From WJMB01 sp964581465 (GTDB lineage: Bacteria; RBG-13-66-14), in contig CAZOOP010000071.1 of NCBI GenBank assembly GCA_964581465.1, forward strand, positions 1-7,552: a DNA stretch of 7,552 bases. Direction: 5' to 3'. Below the pieces are notes generated by a model. It saw nothing but the letters and a program-made list of their open reading frames with translations. It had not been told where the DNA came from and made no database searches. The position numbers and the translations under genes are program-made. Below, in pieces: positions 1 to 5,244 of this stretch (position 1 is its first letter; each line of letters starts with the position of its first letter).

Positions 1-2
1 TA

Positions 3-430
3 TTCTGGCTGAGCGTTCCGGCGGCAGCCGCGGCGAAAGCTGTCGGCTTATCCGCTAAAACAGTATCCAAATGGTACAAACGACTAAGGGAGCGCATCGC
101 CGCCGATCACGAGGCCGAGCTGGAAAAGCTCGAGCTGGATTAGATCGTCTACTCCGACGGCTGGAAGGTCGATAACAGGCTGTCGCTCAACGGCATCCAC
201 CACAAACGCATCAACCATGACAAGACCCTGGCCAATGGCAAGGTGCCTATCAACGGCTCAGAGAGCTCCCGAGGCTATGCTAAAAGCCTACAACGGCGGC
301 TTCATACGCAACGACAGGCTCTTTCGCAGAGAAAGGCCGCTCAGATTCAACCACAAAAACGACGAAAACACTCTCGACTACCTGCAGGATGCACCGCTCA
401 ATTGGTCCGATCAGGTTACATGATGCTAAA
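3..430 (+). pseudogene. Decayed IS1595/ISXO2-type transposase, internally deleted and frameshifted, 5' end outside window
   Basis: Reading frame 3 gives a helix-turn-helix-like stretch (AKAVGLSAKTVSKWYKRLRE), then ends in KLELD followed by a TAG at 141-143. In this family the first catalytic Asp sits in a motif like ELDESYFG, so LELD probably marks it. The next residues, IVYSDGWK, are the second catalytic Asp motif, so most of the segment between the two aspartates is missing. The frame continues through NGIHHKRINHDKTLANGK and NGSESSRGYAK, matching the GIENFWGYAK region with a degraded core. Homology then moves to frame 1 at about 280 (AYNGGF, then RFNHKNDENTLDYL), ending at a TGA at 421-423. 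The frame change implies a small indel near 275-280. An in-frame stop, a deletion and a frameshift together make an active enzyme very unlikely. The zinc-ribbon N terminus would lie upstream of the window. No terminal inverted repeat was identified. The family call rests on remembered motifs. Confidence 0.75.
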
Positions 431-448
431 AACTGAAAGCACCAGCAA

Positions 449-474
449 GGGCCGGATCAGTAATGATCCGGCCC
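449..474 (-). terminator. Strong hairpin 3' of the tyrosine-rich gene pair
   Basis: A perfect 11-bp inverted repeat, GGGCCGGATCA (449-459) and TGATCCGGCCC (464-474), encloses the loop GTAA. It starts 22 bases past the stop codon of the - strand gene at 496. On the - strand the hairpin is followed by TTGCTGG, so the U tract is poor. On the + strand no T tract follows at all. It is therefore best read as the transcript end of the - strand unit, perhaps as a 3' stabilising hairpin or factor-assisted terminator. Confidence 0.6.
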
Positions 475-495
475 CGCGAACATGGCGTACTCGTC

Positions 496-942
496 CTAGT
501 AGCCGTAGCTGTCGTAGTAGTAGTAATCGACGTCGGTGTCGGCCATGTTGTTGATGATGTTCATCGATGTTTCGTGCTCCATCATCATAGTGTCGTACAT
601 GATGTCGTAGGTTGCCTGGTCCATGGCGCCACCTCCCGAGGCCGCGGCCGTGCCGCCGGAGTAGCCCCCGCCGGTGGTGGTCGTGGCGTACTCGTCGTAG
701 CTGTCGTAGGTGGTGTCCGAGGTGCCCCAGTAGAAGAACTGGGCCGAGGCGTAGTCGTAGTAGTACCAACTGTCGCTGGTGGGCTCGTAGGCGTAGTAGT
801 AGCCGCTGGCGGGCTCGTAGAAGTAGTAGTAGTAACCGTCGTTGGTGGCGTAGAGGCCCGAGGCCTCGTCGTAGTACCAACCATCCTGGGCGACGGCGGT
901 CAGGGCCGTCACGACGACGAGGAGCAGCAGGATCTTCTTCAT
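496..942 (-). CDS. Secreted tyrosine-rich protein with OCRE-like aromatic repeats (paralogue A)
   Basis: This is a 148-residue protein of unknown function. Residues 1-18 form a Sec signal peptide: KK, a Leu/Val core, and AVA followed by QD. By count 29 of 148 residues are Tyr, and there is no Cys. The mature N terminus (about 20-73) is a run of aromatic strands broken by polar turns: WYYDEASGLY, then YYYYFYEPASG, then YYYAYEPTSD, then WYYYDYAS, then FFYWG. This spacing resembles the eukaryotic OCRE octamer-repeat domain. Choline-binding-type cell-wall repeats are an alternative with a similar look. Residues about 74-105 are a Thr/Gly/Ala/Ser linker. The C terminus (about 106-148) runs from MDQATY through a Met-rich likely helix to DYYYYDSYGY. 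The start is supported by GGAGG nine bases upstream. The gene lies 63 bp downstream of its paralogue on the same strand. Localisation outside the inner membrane is a solid inference; adhesive, structural or tyrosine cross-linking roles are speculation. Confidence 0.85.
   Translation of the reverse strand: MKKILLLLVVVTALTAVAQDGWYYDEASGLYATNDGYYYYFYEPASGYYYAYEPTSDSWYYYDYASAQFFYWGTSDTTYDSYDEYATTTTGGGYSGGTAAASGGGAMDQATYDIMYDTMMMEHETSMNIINNMADTDVDYYYYDSYGY
817..841. repeat. 25-bp identical repeat, copy 1, shared by the two tyrosine-rich genes
   Basis: These 25 bases are identical to 1303-1327. The core is a run of GTA triplets (TAC = Tyr on the coding strand), ending in accgtcg. Both copies encode the same DGYYYYFY stretch. 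They are evidence of gene duplication with local DNA conservation. Confidence 0.85.
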
Positions 943-997
943 CGGGTGAGTCCTCCAAGTGGATTTGCGTTGGAACGCGGGTTCGCGAAAAGGCGGT

Positions 998-1003
998 CTT
1001 ATA
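998..1003 (-). promoter_or_regulatory. Possible weak internal -10 box before paralogue A
   Basis: On the - strand the gap between the two paralogues (943-1005) begins GGTATAAG, giving TATAAG, a 5/6 match to TATAAT. No -35 element is recognisable: the expected place lies in the TAC-rich tail of the upstream gene. The gap also holds short inverted repeats, such as GCGTT/AACGC. Co-transcription from the promoter at about 1513 is equally plausible. Confidence 0.2.
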
Positions 1004-1005
1004 CC

Positions 1006-1434
1006 CTAGTAGCCGTAGCCGTAGTAGTCGTCGGTATAGTAGTAGTAGTCCACGTTGCCGTCGATGGCCTCGATGGCGTTCATGCTGGCGGCGTGCTCAT
1101 CGTTGAGCACGTTCATCATGGTGTTGTAGGTGCTCTGGTCCATCTCTCCGCCCGAGGCGTAGCCCGAGCCGGTGTAGTCGTCGTAGCCCGCGTAGCTGGT
1201 TGACGAGGTGCCGTAGGGATAGAACATCCCGCTGGCGGCGTCGTAATAGTAGTAGATGTCGGTGGCGGGTTCGTAGGCGTAGTAGAGGTCGTAGTAGGGA
1301 GCGTAGAAGTAGTAGTAGTAACCGTCGGTGGTCACGTACATTCCGCTGGTGTCGTCGTAAAACCAGCCCGAGTAATCCTGGGCGATTCCGACGAGGACCA
1401 GCATGGCCAACAGGGCGAGGGCGACTTTACGCAT
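1006..1434 (-). CDS. Secreted tyrosine-rich protein with OCRE-like aromatic repeats (paralogue B)
   Basis: This is a 142-residue paralogue of the gene at 496-942, function unknown. The ATG at 1434 is preferred over an upstream in-frame start at 1494. It is preceded by GGAGG four bases away and opens directly with a signal peptide (MRKVALAL, ending VGIA before QD, cleavage after residue 18). By count 32 of 142 residues are Tyr, with no Cys. The aromatic repeat block (about 23-75) includes GWFYDDTSGMY, DGYYYYFYAP, YYAYEPATD, IYYYYDAASGMFYPYG. A short Gly/Ser linker follows. The C-terminal segment (about 97-142) has MDQSTYNTMM, an EHAASMN helix-like stretch and a final DYYYYTDDYYGYGY. Paralogue A matches it in the signal peptide end (AQD), the repeat block, MDQxTY, EHxxSMN and the DYYYY tail. 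This is the promoter-proximal gene, 72 bases from the predicted transcript start, and it likely leads the pair under the CRP-like site at 1540-1555. Confidence 0.85.
   Translation of the reverse strand: MRKVALALLAMLVLVGIAQDYSGWFYDDTSGMYVTTDGYYYYFYAPYYDLYYAYEPATDIYYYYDAASGMFYPYGTSSTSYAGYDDYTGSGYASGGEMDQSTYNTMMNVLNDEHAASMNAIEAIDGNVDYYYYTDDYYGYGY
1303..1327. repeat. 25-bp identical repeat, copy 2
   Basis: This is identical over 25 bases to 817-841 and encodes the matching DGYYYYFY segment of paralogue B. It is embedded in longer in-frame GTA-rich tracts. Confidence 0.85.
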
Positions 1435-1512
1435 CAATCCTCCAGGTGAGGTAGTTTTCGTTCGTATGAGAAGCGTGGCGGAGCGGGAACACAATTAGCA
1501 TCAGCTTTTAAC

Positions 1513-1518
1513 ATTATA
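1513..1518 (-). promoter_or_regulatory. Consensus -10 box (TATAAT) for the tyrosine-rich genes
   Basis: The - strand reads GGGTATAATG, a 6/6 match to the sigma-70 -10 element. The predicted start is near 1506, leaving a 72-base leader before the ATG at 1434. At the 17-bp spacing the -35 hexamer would be CAGTAA (1536-1541), a 2/6 match. That fits a promoter relying on an activator, and the palindrome at 1540-1555 is placed for this. Confidence 0.65.
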
Positions 1519-1539
1519 CCCGCTTTGCCTCTGAATTAC

Positions 1540-1555
1540 TGTGAAAATCGTCACA
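1540..1555. promoter_or_regulatory. Perfect CRP-family operator, TGTGA-N6-TCACA
   Basis: The site reads TGTGA, AAATCG, TCACA, matching both conserved half-sites of the CRP consensus exactly. Its centre lies between 1547 and 1548. From the predicted - strand start at 1506, set by the TATAAT at 1513-1518, this is position -41.5, the class II CRP activation distance. Relative to the weaker + strand promoter (start near 1602) it would be at about -54.5, not a standard activating register. The half-sites are seen directly. The regulator is inferred: CRP, or a CRP/FNR relative with the same recognition helix. The FNR consensus TTGAT-N4-ATCAA does not fit. Confidence 0.65.
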
Positions 1556-1558
1556 CTA

Positions 1559-1581
1559 GCCCCGGTTGTCCCCGCCGGGGC
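1559..1581. repeat. GC-rich inverted repeat in the divergent control region
   Basis: GCCCCGG (1559-1565) and CCGGGGC (1575-1581) form a 7-bp stem with a 9-base loop, followed by GGCTTTGTTATTAT. It resembles an intrinsic terminator for + strand transcripts. However, no + strand gene precedes it apart from the transposase remnant, and it overlaps the best promoter candidate for the symporter. An operator or readthrough blocker is possible. Confidence 0.4.
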
Positions 1582-1595
1582 GGCTTTGTTATTAT
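1566..1595 (+). promoter_or_regulatory. Candidate promoter for the symporter operon
   Basis: TTGTCC (1566-1571, 4/6 to TTGACA), an 18-bp spacer, then an extended -10, TGT plus TATTAT (1590-1595, 5/6). The predicted start is about 1602, leaving a leader of about 85 bases before 1687. An alternative pair, TTGTTA (1586) and TATCTT (1609), is weaker. A similar GGGGCGG-TTT-GTTATT arrangement precedes the gene at 4801. Confidence 0.4.
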
Positions 1596-1686
1596 CGGAA
1601 ACCTCGATTATCTTCGGGAGCGTTCCATCCTATCTTACTGATACTTATGCGCATTCGTGGATAAATCCGCGCAGGGAACGGAGCGA

Positions 1687-3228
1687 ATGATGGGCGATGA
1701 GAAGATCGAGCTGTTGAAGCCCAAGGGTCCGGCCAAGTGGAACAAGCGCTCGGCTTTCATCCTGGCCGCCATCGGTTCGGCGGTGGGTCTGGGCAACGTC
1801 TGGCGCTTCCCCTTCGTCTGCTACGAGAACGGCGGCGGGGCCTTCCTGATCCCCTATCTGGTGGCCATCATCACCGCGGGGATCCCGCTGATGATTCTCG
1901 AGTTCAGCCTGGGGCACAAGATGGCCTCCGGGGCGCCGATCAGCTTCGGCAAGGCCCACAAGAAGTCGGAGTGGGTGGGCTGGGTGATGGTCATCGTCGG
2001 CTTCATCATCACCGTCTACTACGCGGTGATCATGAGCTGGTGCTTCAACTACGTCTTTCAGGCCGTCAACAGCCTGGGCTGGGGGGACAGCCCCGGCGAG
2101 TTCTTCAACCAAACCCTGTTGCAGATAACCGACGGTCCCGGCTCCATCGGCGGTTTGAGCTGGCCCCTGGTCATCGGTCTGGTGCTGACCTGGGGGGCGA
2201 TCTACTTCGCCATTCGCAAGGGGGCGCGCAGCGTCGGCAAGGTGGTCCTGCTGACCGTCCCGTTGCCCTGGCTGCTTTTGGTGGTGATGAGCATCCGCGG
2301 CGCCACCCTCGAGGGCTCCGCCGCCGGGCTCAACTACTTCCTCAATCCGGACTGGAGCGCGCTGCTGGATCCGAGCGTCTGGCTCTCGGCGTACGGTCAG
2401 GTCTTCTTCAGCTTCTCCCTGGCCTTCGGCGTGATGATCACCTACGCTAGCTACCTGCCTCGCAAGGCCGACATCAACAACAACGCCGTGATCATCAGCC
2501 TCTCCGACGCCGCGACCAGCTTCCTGGCCGGACTGACCGTCTTCGCCACCCTGGGGTTCTTGGCCCAGTCCGGGCATCAATCCGTCGGGGAGGTGATGAC
2601 CGCCGGCCCGGGTCTGGTGTTCGCCGTCTATCCGACGATCTTCAACCAGATGCCCTTCTGGCCCGGCTTCTTCGCCGCGATCTTCTTCATCATGCTGCTC
2701 CTGCTGGGCATCGACAGCGCCTTCAGCCTGGTCGAGGCCAAGGCCGAGGCCTGGATCACCAAGCTGGGTCTCAGGCGCAAACCCACCCTTTTGGTCATCT
2801 GCACCATCGCCATGCTGATGGGCCTCTTCTTCGCCACCGGCTCCGGCCTCTACTGGCTCGACATTGTAGACAACTTCCTGAACAAGTTCGGCCTGATCCT
2901 GGGCGGGCTCTTCGAGTGCATCGTGCTGGGCTGGCTCTACGGCTCGAAGAAACTGCGCGAGTACGCCAACAAGCAGTCCGAGATCCGCATCGGGCGCTGG
3001 TGGGATTTCTTAATCAAATACTTCACGCCTTTGATATTGATAGTCACTTTCGGTTTGGACCTCTACCGCACCATCAGCGAGGGCTACGGCGGCTACCCGG
3101 ACTGGGCCGTCTTCGTCGGTGGCTGGTGCGTGGTCGCCCTGATCTTCATCCTCAGCTTCCTCTTCTCCCGCATCCGCACCCGCAAGCGCGAGGCCGCGGA
3201 CCTGGAAGGCGGTGAGGCCGATGCGTAG
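1687..3228 (+). CDS. Sodium:neurotransmitter symporter (NSS/SLC6, LeuT-fold) family transporter
   Basis: This is a 513-residue inner-membrane secondary transporter, expected to couple Na+ entry to uptake of an amino acid or amine; the substrate is not readable. Helix 1 carries the family signature GSAVGLGNVWRFP (residues 30-42; R40 matches the LeuT outer-gate Arg30), followed by ENGGGAFLIPY. Helix 6 has the unwound SFSLAFGVMITYASY. Helix 8 has GIDSAF with D343-S344, the Asp-Ser seen at the Na2 site of many animal members. D395 in IVDNFL fits the LeuT Asp404 gate. Helix 7 has D274 and S278, by hand alignment at LeuT Asn286 and Glu290; an acidic residue here is linked to chloride-independent transport. 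Twelve membrane segments can be counted, the last near the C terminus, rather than the 11 common in bacteria. The start at 1687 (or 1690) follows AGGGAACGGAG; a GTG at 1657 is possible but lacks a comparable site. It overlaps the next gene by 8 bp. Confidence 0.93.
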   Translation: MMGDEKIELLKPKGPAKWNKRSAFILAAIGSAVGLGNVWRFPFVCYENGGGAFLIPYLVAIITAGIPLMILEFSLGHKMASGAPISFGKAHKKSEWVGWVMVIVGFIITVYYAVIMSWCFNYVFQAVNSLGWGDSPGEFFNQTLLQITDGPGSIGGLSWPLVIGLVLTWGAIYFAIRKGARSVGKVVLLTVPLPWLLLVVMSIRGATLEGSAAGLNYFLNPDWSALLDPSVWLSAYGQVFFSFSLAFGVMITYASYLPRKADINNNAVIISLSDAATSFLAGLTVFATLGFLAQSGHQSVGEVMTAGPGLVFAVYPTIFNQMPFWPGFFAAIFFIMLLLLGIDSAFSLVEAKAEAWITKLGLRRKPTLLVICTIAMLMGLFFATGSGLYWLDIVDNFLNKFGLILGGLFECIVLGWLYGSKKLREYANKQSEIRIGRWWDFLIKYFTPLILIVTFGLDLYRTISEGYGGYPDWAVFVGGWCVVALIFILSFLFSRIRTRKREAADLEGGEADA

Positions 3229-4120
3229 GCTCATCCCGCTCCTCTTCATCCCCCTGGCCCTGAGCGTATTCGCCCAGCAGCCCGGCGATCCCGAGCTCGT
3301 CGCCGGCAGCGACGAACCCTGGCGCGAGCTCCCCGACCACATCCTGCTCCACGTCGAGCGCCAGGACCTGCTCTTCGATCTCGAGACCGACCAGGTCAAG
3401 CTCGAGGACGTCGTCGATGAGCTGAGCGCCGCCGTGGCTGACCCCTTCGAGGAGCCGGCGTTGCGCACCGAGCTGGCCGACCGCCTCTTCTGGCTCGGCG
3501 CGGAGGTCGAGGTCGACGGTGTCACGATCGAGGAACCCCAGGCCCTCGGCGCGGCCCTGGCCGCCGCCGTCGCCGACGACCCCGACTGGGTCCGCGGCTA
3601 CCTGACACGCTGCTTCGCCAAGGATGTCTTCTACTCCTGCCGGCTGCTCGAGCTGATGGCCGTCCCCGCCGCCCTCCCCCTCTTCGACGAGTTGACCCGC
3701 GACGCGAACCTGGATTTCGACCTGCGTCTGAGCTCCGTGCGGGCGATGGGCGCCGCCGAGGGTCGGGGCGCCTACGACCGGCTGACCGCGCTGATCGAGG
3801 ACCCCGCCCTGCCCGACCAGCTCCGCGTCGAGGCCATGACGGCCCTGGCGCCCATCGGCTATGACGAGGGCCGGGCTTTCCTCGAGGGATTCATCGCCGA
3901 GACCGACTCCTCGCGCCTGGCCGAAGGAGCGGCGGCCGCCCTCGAGCTCCTCGAAGAGACCGCCTCGATGACAACGGGCGCCTGGATCATGCTCGCCCTG
4001 GGCTTCCTGCTGCTTTTCGGCGGCGCCGTCTTCTTCATCATCATCGCCGTGCGCCGCTCCACGCCCCATGTTTTCTCAGATGAAGGCGAAGGCGAAGACG
4101 TGGGTGATGATCAGCGATGA
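3221..4120 (+). CDS. Membrane-anchored extracytoplasmic HEAT-repeat protein
   Basis: A 299-residue protein, not assigned to a named family. Residues 1-18 are a signal peptide (RR, hydrophobic core, VFA before QQ). The body is acidic and helical. Clear HEAT/PBS-lyase-like helix pairs occupy about 150-245: LRLSSVRAMG then YDRLTALIED, followed by LRVEAMTALAPIG then FLEGFI. A possible further unit lies near 73-95 (ALRTELADRLFWLG). One transmembrane segment (about 254-277) is followed by RR and a short acidic tail, so the HEAT domain should lie outside the cytoplasmic membrane. ATG 3221 is chosen because it gives the signal peptide directly; an in-frame GTG at 3212 would only add three residues. 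The start overlaps the symporter stop by 8 bp and the stop overlaps the next ATG (ATGA), which suggests translational coupling. HEAT folds usually bind proteins, so a scaffold role is plausible but unproven. Confidence 0.75.
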   Translation: MRRLIPLLFIPLALSVFAQQPGDPELVAGSDEPWRELPDHILLHVERQDLLFDLETDQVKLEDVVDELSAAVADPFEEPALRTELADRLFWLGAEVEVDGVTIEEPQALGAALAAAVADDPDWVRGYLTRCFAKDVFYSCRLLELMAVPAALPLFDELTRDANLDFDLRLSSVRAMGAAEGRGAYDRLTALIEDPALPDQLRVEAMTALAPIGYDEGRAFLEGFIAETDSSRLAEGAAAALELLEETASMTTGAWIMLALGFLLLFGGAVFFIIIAVRRSTPHVFSDEGEGEDVGDDQR

Positions 4121-4407
4121 AACAACCCCGCGCCCTCGGTGAGTTCATCGACGCCGCCCTGGCCACCGAACGGCTGCGCCGGGCCGTGCTCCTCGAACGC
4201 CTGCGCCTGGTCTGGCCGGAGTTGGTCGGCGGCGCCGTCGCCCAACGCACCCGGCTCGGCCTCTCCGGAAGCGACCTCGTCGTCGCCTGCGGCGACGACG
4301 CCTGCCGCGAGTTGCTGGAGACCGGTCGGGCCGACCTCCAGCGTCGTTTGCGCAAGCTCAGCTCCGGCGCGCTGAAAAACCTGCGATTGGTGGAGAGGGA
4401 AGCCTAG
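4117..4407 (+). CDS. dciA: DciA-like (DUF721) protein
   Basis: A 96-residue protein resembling DUF721/DciA, the widespread bacterial factor that helps load the replicative helicase DnaB and has a KH-like fold. Visible hallmarks are an N-terminal helix (LGEFIDAAL), the core VWPELVGGAVAQRTRL with W33 (family pattern W..VVG..IA.HT), a strand-like DLVVACGDDAC, a helix ELLETGRADLQRRLRKL, and a closing strand NLRLVE. It is close to a minimal core, lacking the long extensions some members carry. The ATG overlaps the TGA of the HEAT gene in an ATGA junction. The family is often found near dnaA/recF/gyrB or secA, so placement behind a symporter and a membrane HEAT protein is unusual. The family call is good; the helicase-loading role is inherited from the family, not shown here. 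Confidence 0.72.
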   Translation: MKQPRALGEFIDAALATERLRRAVLLERLRLVWPELVGGAVAQRTRLGLSGSDLVVACGDDACRELLETGRADLQRRLRKLSSGALKNLRLVEREA

Positions 4408-4741
4408 GAGACCGATCGGGTAGTTTAACGGTAGGCATCTGTTTTCGGGTTCGACCTGCAGAAGCGCCTTCGCGCCTCTATCGTGGTCGGCGATAAACAG
4501 AGTGGATCATCGCCGGATGATGGGTTACTGCGCGCCTAGGTCGCGCCTAGATCATGGTGTCCTGCTTGCGCAACCACCTTGTGGAGGTATCCATCGCAAT
4601 CGACGATGAATGCCCGCCTTAATCGCGATTCACCGCCTATTGAGGCTTCCTAATCGCGGGCTCCAATCAGTCTGGAGAACCAACAACCCACGTGTTCGTT
4701 TCAACCTGCCGTGATCAACCCTTGGCGGCATCCCCCACCGG

Positions 4742-4757
4742 CCGCCCCCCGGGGCGG
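4742..4757. repeat. GC-rich hairpin before the membrane-protein operon
   Basis: CCGCCC (4742-4747), loop CCCG, GGGCGG (4752-4757), followed by GTTTATGTTATTCTTG. As a + strand terminator it could end readthrough from the DciA operon 335 bp upstream. It equally sits just upstream of the candidate -10 for the gene at 4801. It resembles the element at 1559-1595. Confidence 0.4.
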
Positions 4758-4762
4758 GTTTA

Positions 4763-4771
4763 TGTTATTCT
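4763..4771 (+). promoter_or_regulatory. Candidate extended -10 for the 4801-7336 operon
   Basis: TGT plus TATTCT (TATTCT at 4766-4771, 4/6 to TATAAT, with the TGn extension). The predicted start near 4778 leaves a 23-base leader before the ATG at 4801. No -35 is evident in the GC-rich hairpin. The main support is similarity to TGT plus TATTAT at 1587-1595. Confidence 0.3.
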
Positions 4772-4800
4772 TGCCCGGTCCGACGACCCCCCCCTCGCCG

Positions 4801-5244
4801 ATGAAAGAACCCTCCCCCACCCTCGAGCGTGTGATCCTGCGCGGCGGCTACCTGACGGCGGCGGCGCTGTTGATCCGCCGCCTGGCGCTGCTGATCGTCA
4901 GCGGCTGGTCGGCCTGGGCCAGCCCGGGCAGCCTGCTGCACACCGCCCTGGACATCGTGGCGGCCGCGGCCCTGGTGCTGGTGATCGGCCCGCTGCGGCG
5001 GGGTGGAGCGCCGCCGCTGAAGCGCACTGTCTACGTCCTCGCCGTGGTCGTCATCAAGCTCTCCTGGTCGATCTACGACAGCGGCGCCGTCGAGCCCCTC
5101 TTCGCGGTCTTCGACGTGGCGATCGCCGCGGCGGCCGTGGCGGCGGCGCTGGGGGCCTGGCGGCTGACCATCTGGCGCCTGAACCACGCCGGAGATGATG
5201 GCGAAGACGAGGCGGAACCGAGCGGGGGTGCGGTCGATGAGTAA
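4801..5244 (+). CDS. Small four-TM hypothetical membrane protein
   Basis: A 147-residue protein, family not recognised. Four hydrophobic segments are visible at about 12-34 (with R26-R27 inside or at its edge), 45-65, 76-92 and 99-121. A basic loop (PLRRGG, then PLKR) lies between the second and third. The C-terminal tail is acidic, with GDDGEDEAE. The ATG at 4801 is chosen because upstream in-frame starts (GTG 4711, ATG 4762) would add a Pro-rich leader reading through the GC hairpin region. No good Shine-Dalgarno sequence precedes 4801, so the start is uncertain. The stop overlaps the next ATG by 8 bp, which couples it to the GT-C glycosyltransferase. A partner or accessory role in the same envelope process is inferred from that only. 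Confidence 0.65.
   Translation: MKEPSPTLERVILRGGYLTAAALLIRRLALLIVSGWSAWASPGSLLHTALDIVAAAALVLVIGPLRRGGAPPLKRTVYVLAVVVIKLSWSIYDSGAVEPLFAVFDVAIAAAAVAAALGAWRLTIWRLNHAGDDGEDEAEPSGGAVDE

Larger units (their letters stand above)
4408..4800. other. 393-bp gene-free region with several small hairpins and short repeats
   Basis: No convincing coding frame was found on either strand. Structure seen: the palindrome CCGATCGG (4412-4419); AGAAGCGC/GCGCCTCT (4460-4467 and 4472-4479, loop CTTC, one mismatch); ATCATC/GATGAT with loop GCCG (4506-4521); a direct repeat CGCGCCTAG at 4531-4539 and 4542-4550; TTGCGCAA (4566-4573); CCAC/GTGG (4574-4584); AATCGCGATT (4621-4630); CTCCA/TGGAG (4661-4677). Near 4420-4455 there are tRNA-like words (GTAGTTTAACGGTAG, GGGTTCGACC), but no cloverleaf can be drawn. 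It may be an untranslated leader, an unknown RNA or a decayed element. Confidence 0.4.

Noticed and set aside
463..1203. Long + strand frame encoding a valine-rich hydrophobic protein across the tyrosine-rich genes
   Set aside because: It is the antisense of TAC-rich codons (TAC read as GTA, Val). The - strand frames have signal peptides, ribosome sites and paralogy to each other; this one has none.
496..1434. CRISPR-like or tandem DNA repeat array
   Set aside because: The GTA-rich repeats are irregular in spacing and explained by Tyr codons. There are no uniform repeat-spacer units.
1645..2580. 311-codon open frame on the - strand opposite the symporter
   Set aside because: It is a shadow frame in GC-rich coding DNA. 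Its translation is low-complexity and charged, while the + strand encodes an unmistakable NSS transporter.
3152..4069. 305-codon open frame on the - strand opposite the HEAT-repeat gene
   Set aside because: Gly/Glu-rich antisense translation with no recognisable motif. The + strand frame has a signal peptide, HEAT repeats, a TM segment and overlaps with both neighbours.
4411..4486. Possible tRNA gene (GTAGTTTAACGGTAG and GGGTTCGACC)
   Set aside because: The bases flanking TTCGA do not pair as a T stem, the D stem does not pair, and there is no room for an anticodon arm between the two motifs. At best it is a degenerate fragment.
4692..5198. Overlapping + strand frame starting at 4692
   Set aside because: It is an Arg/Pro-rich out-of-frame translation of the four-TM gene region, with no start signal or motif.
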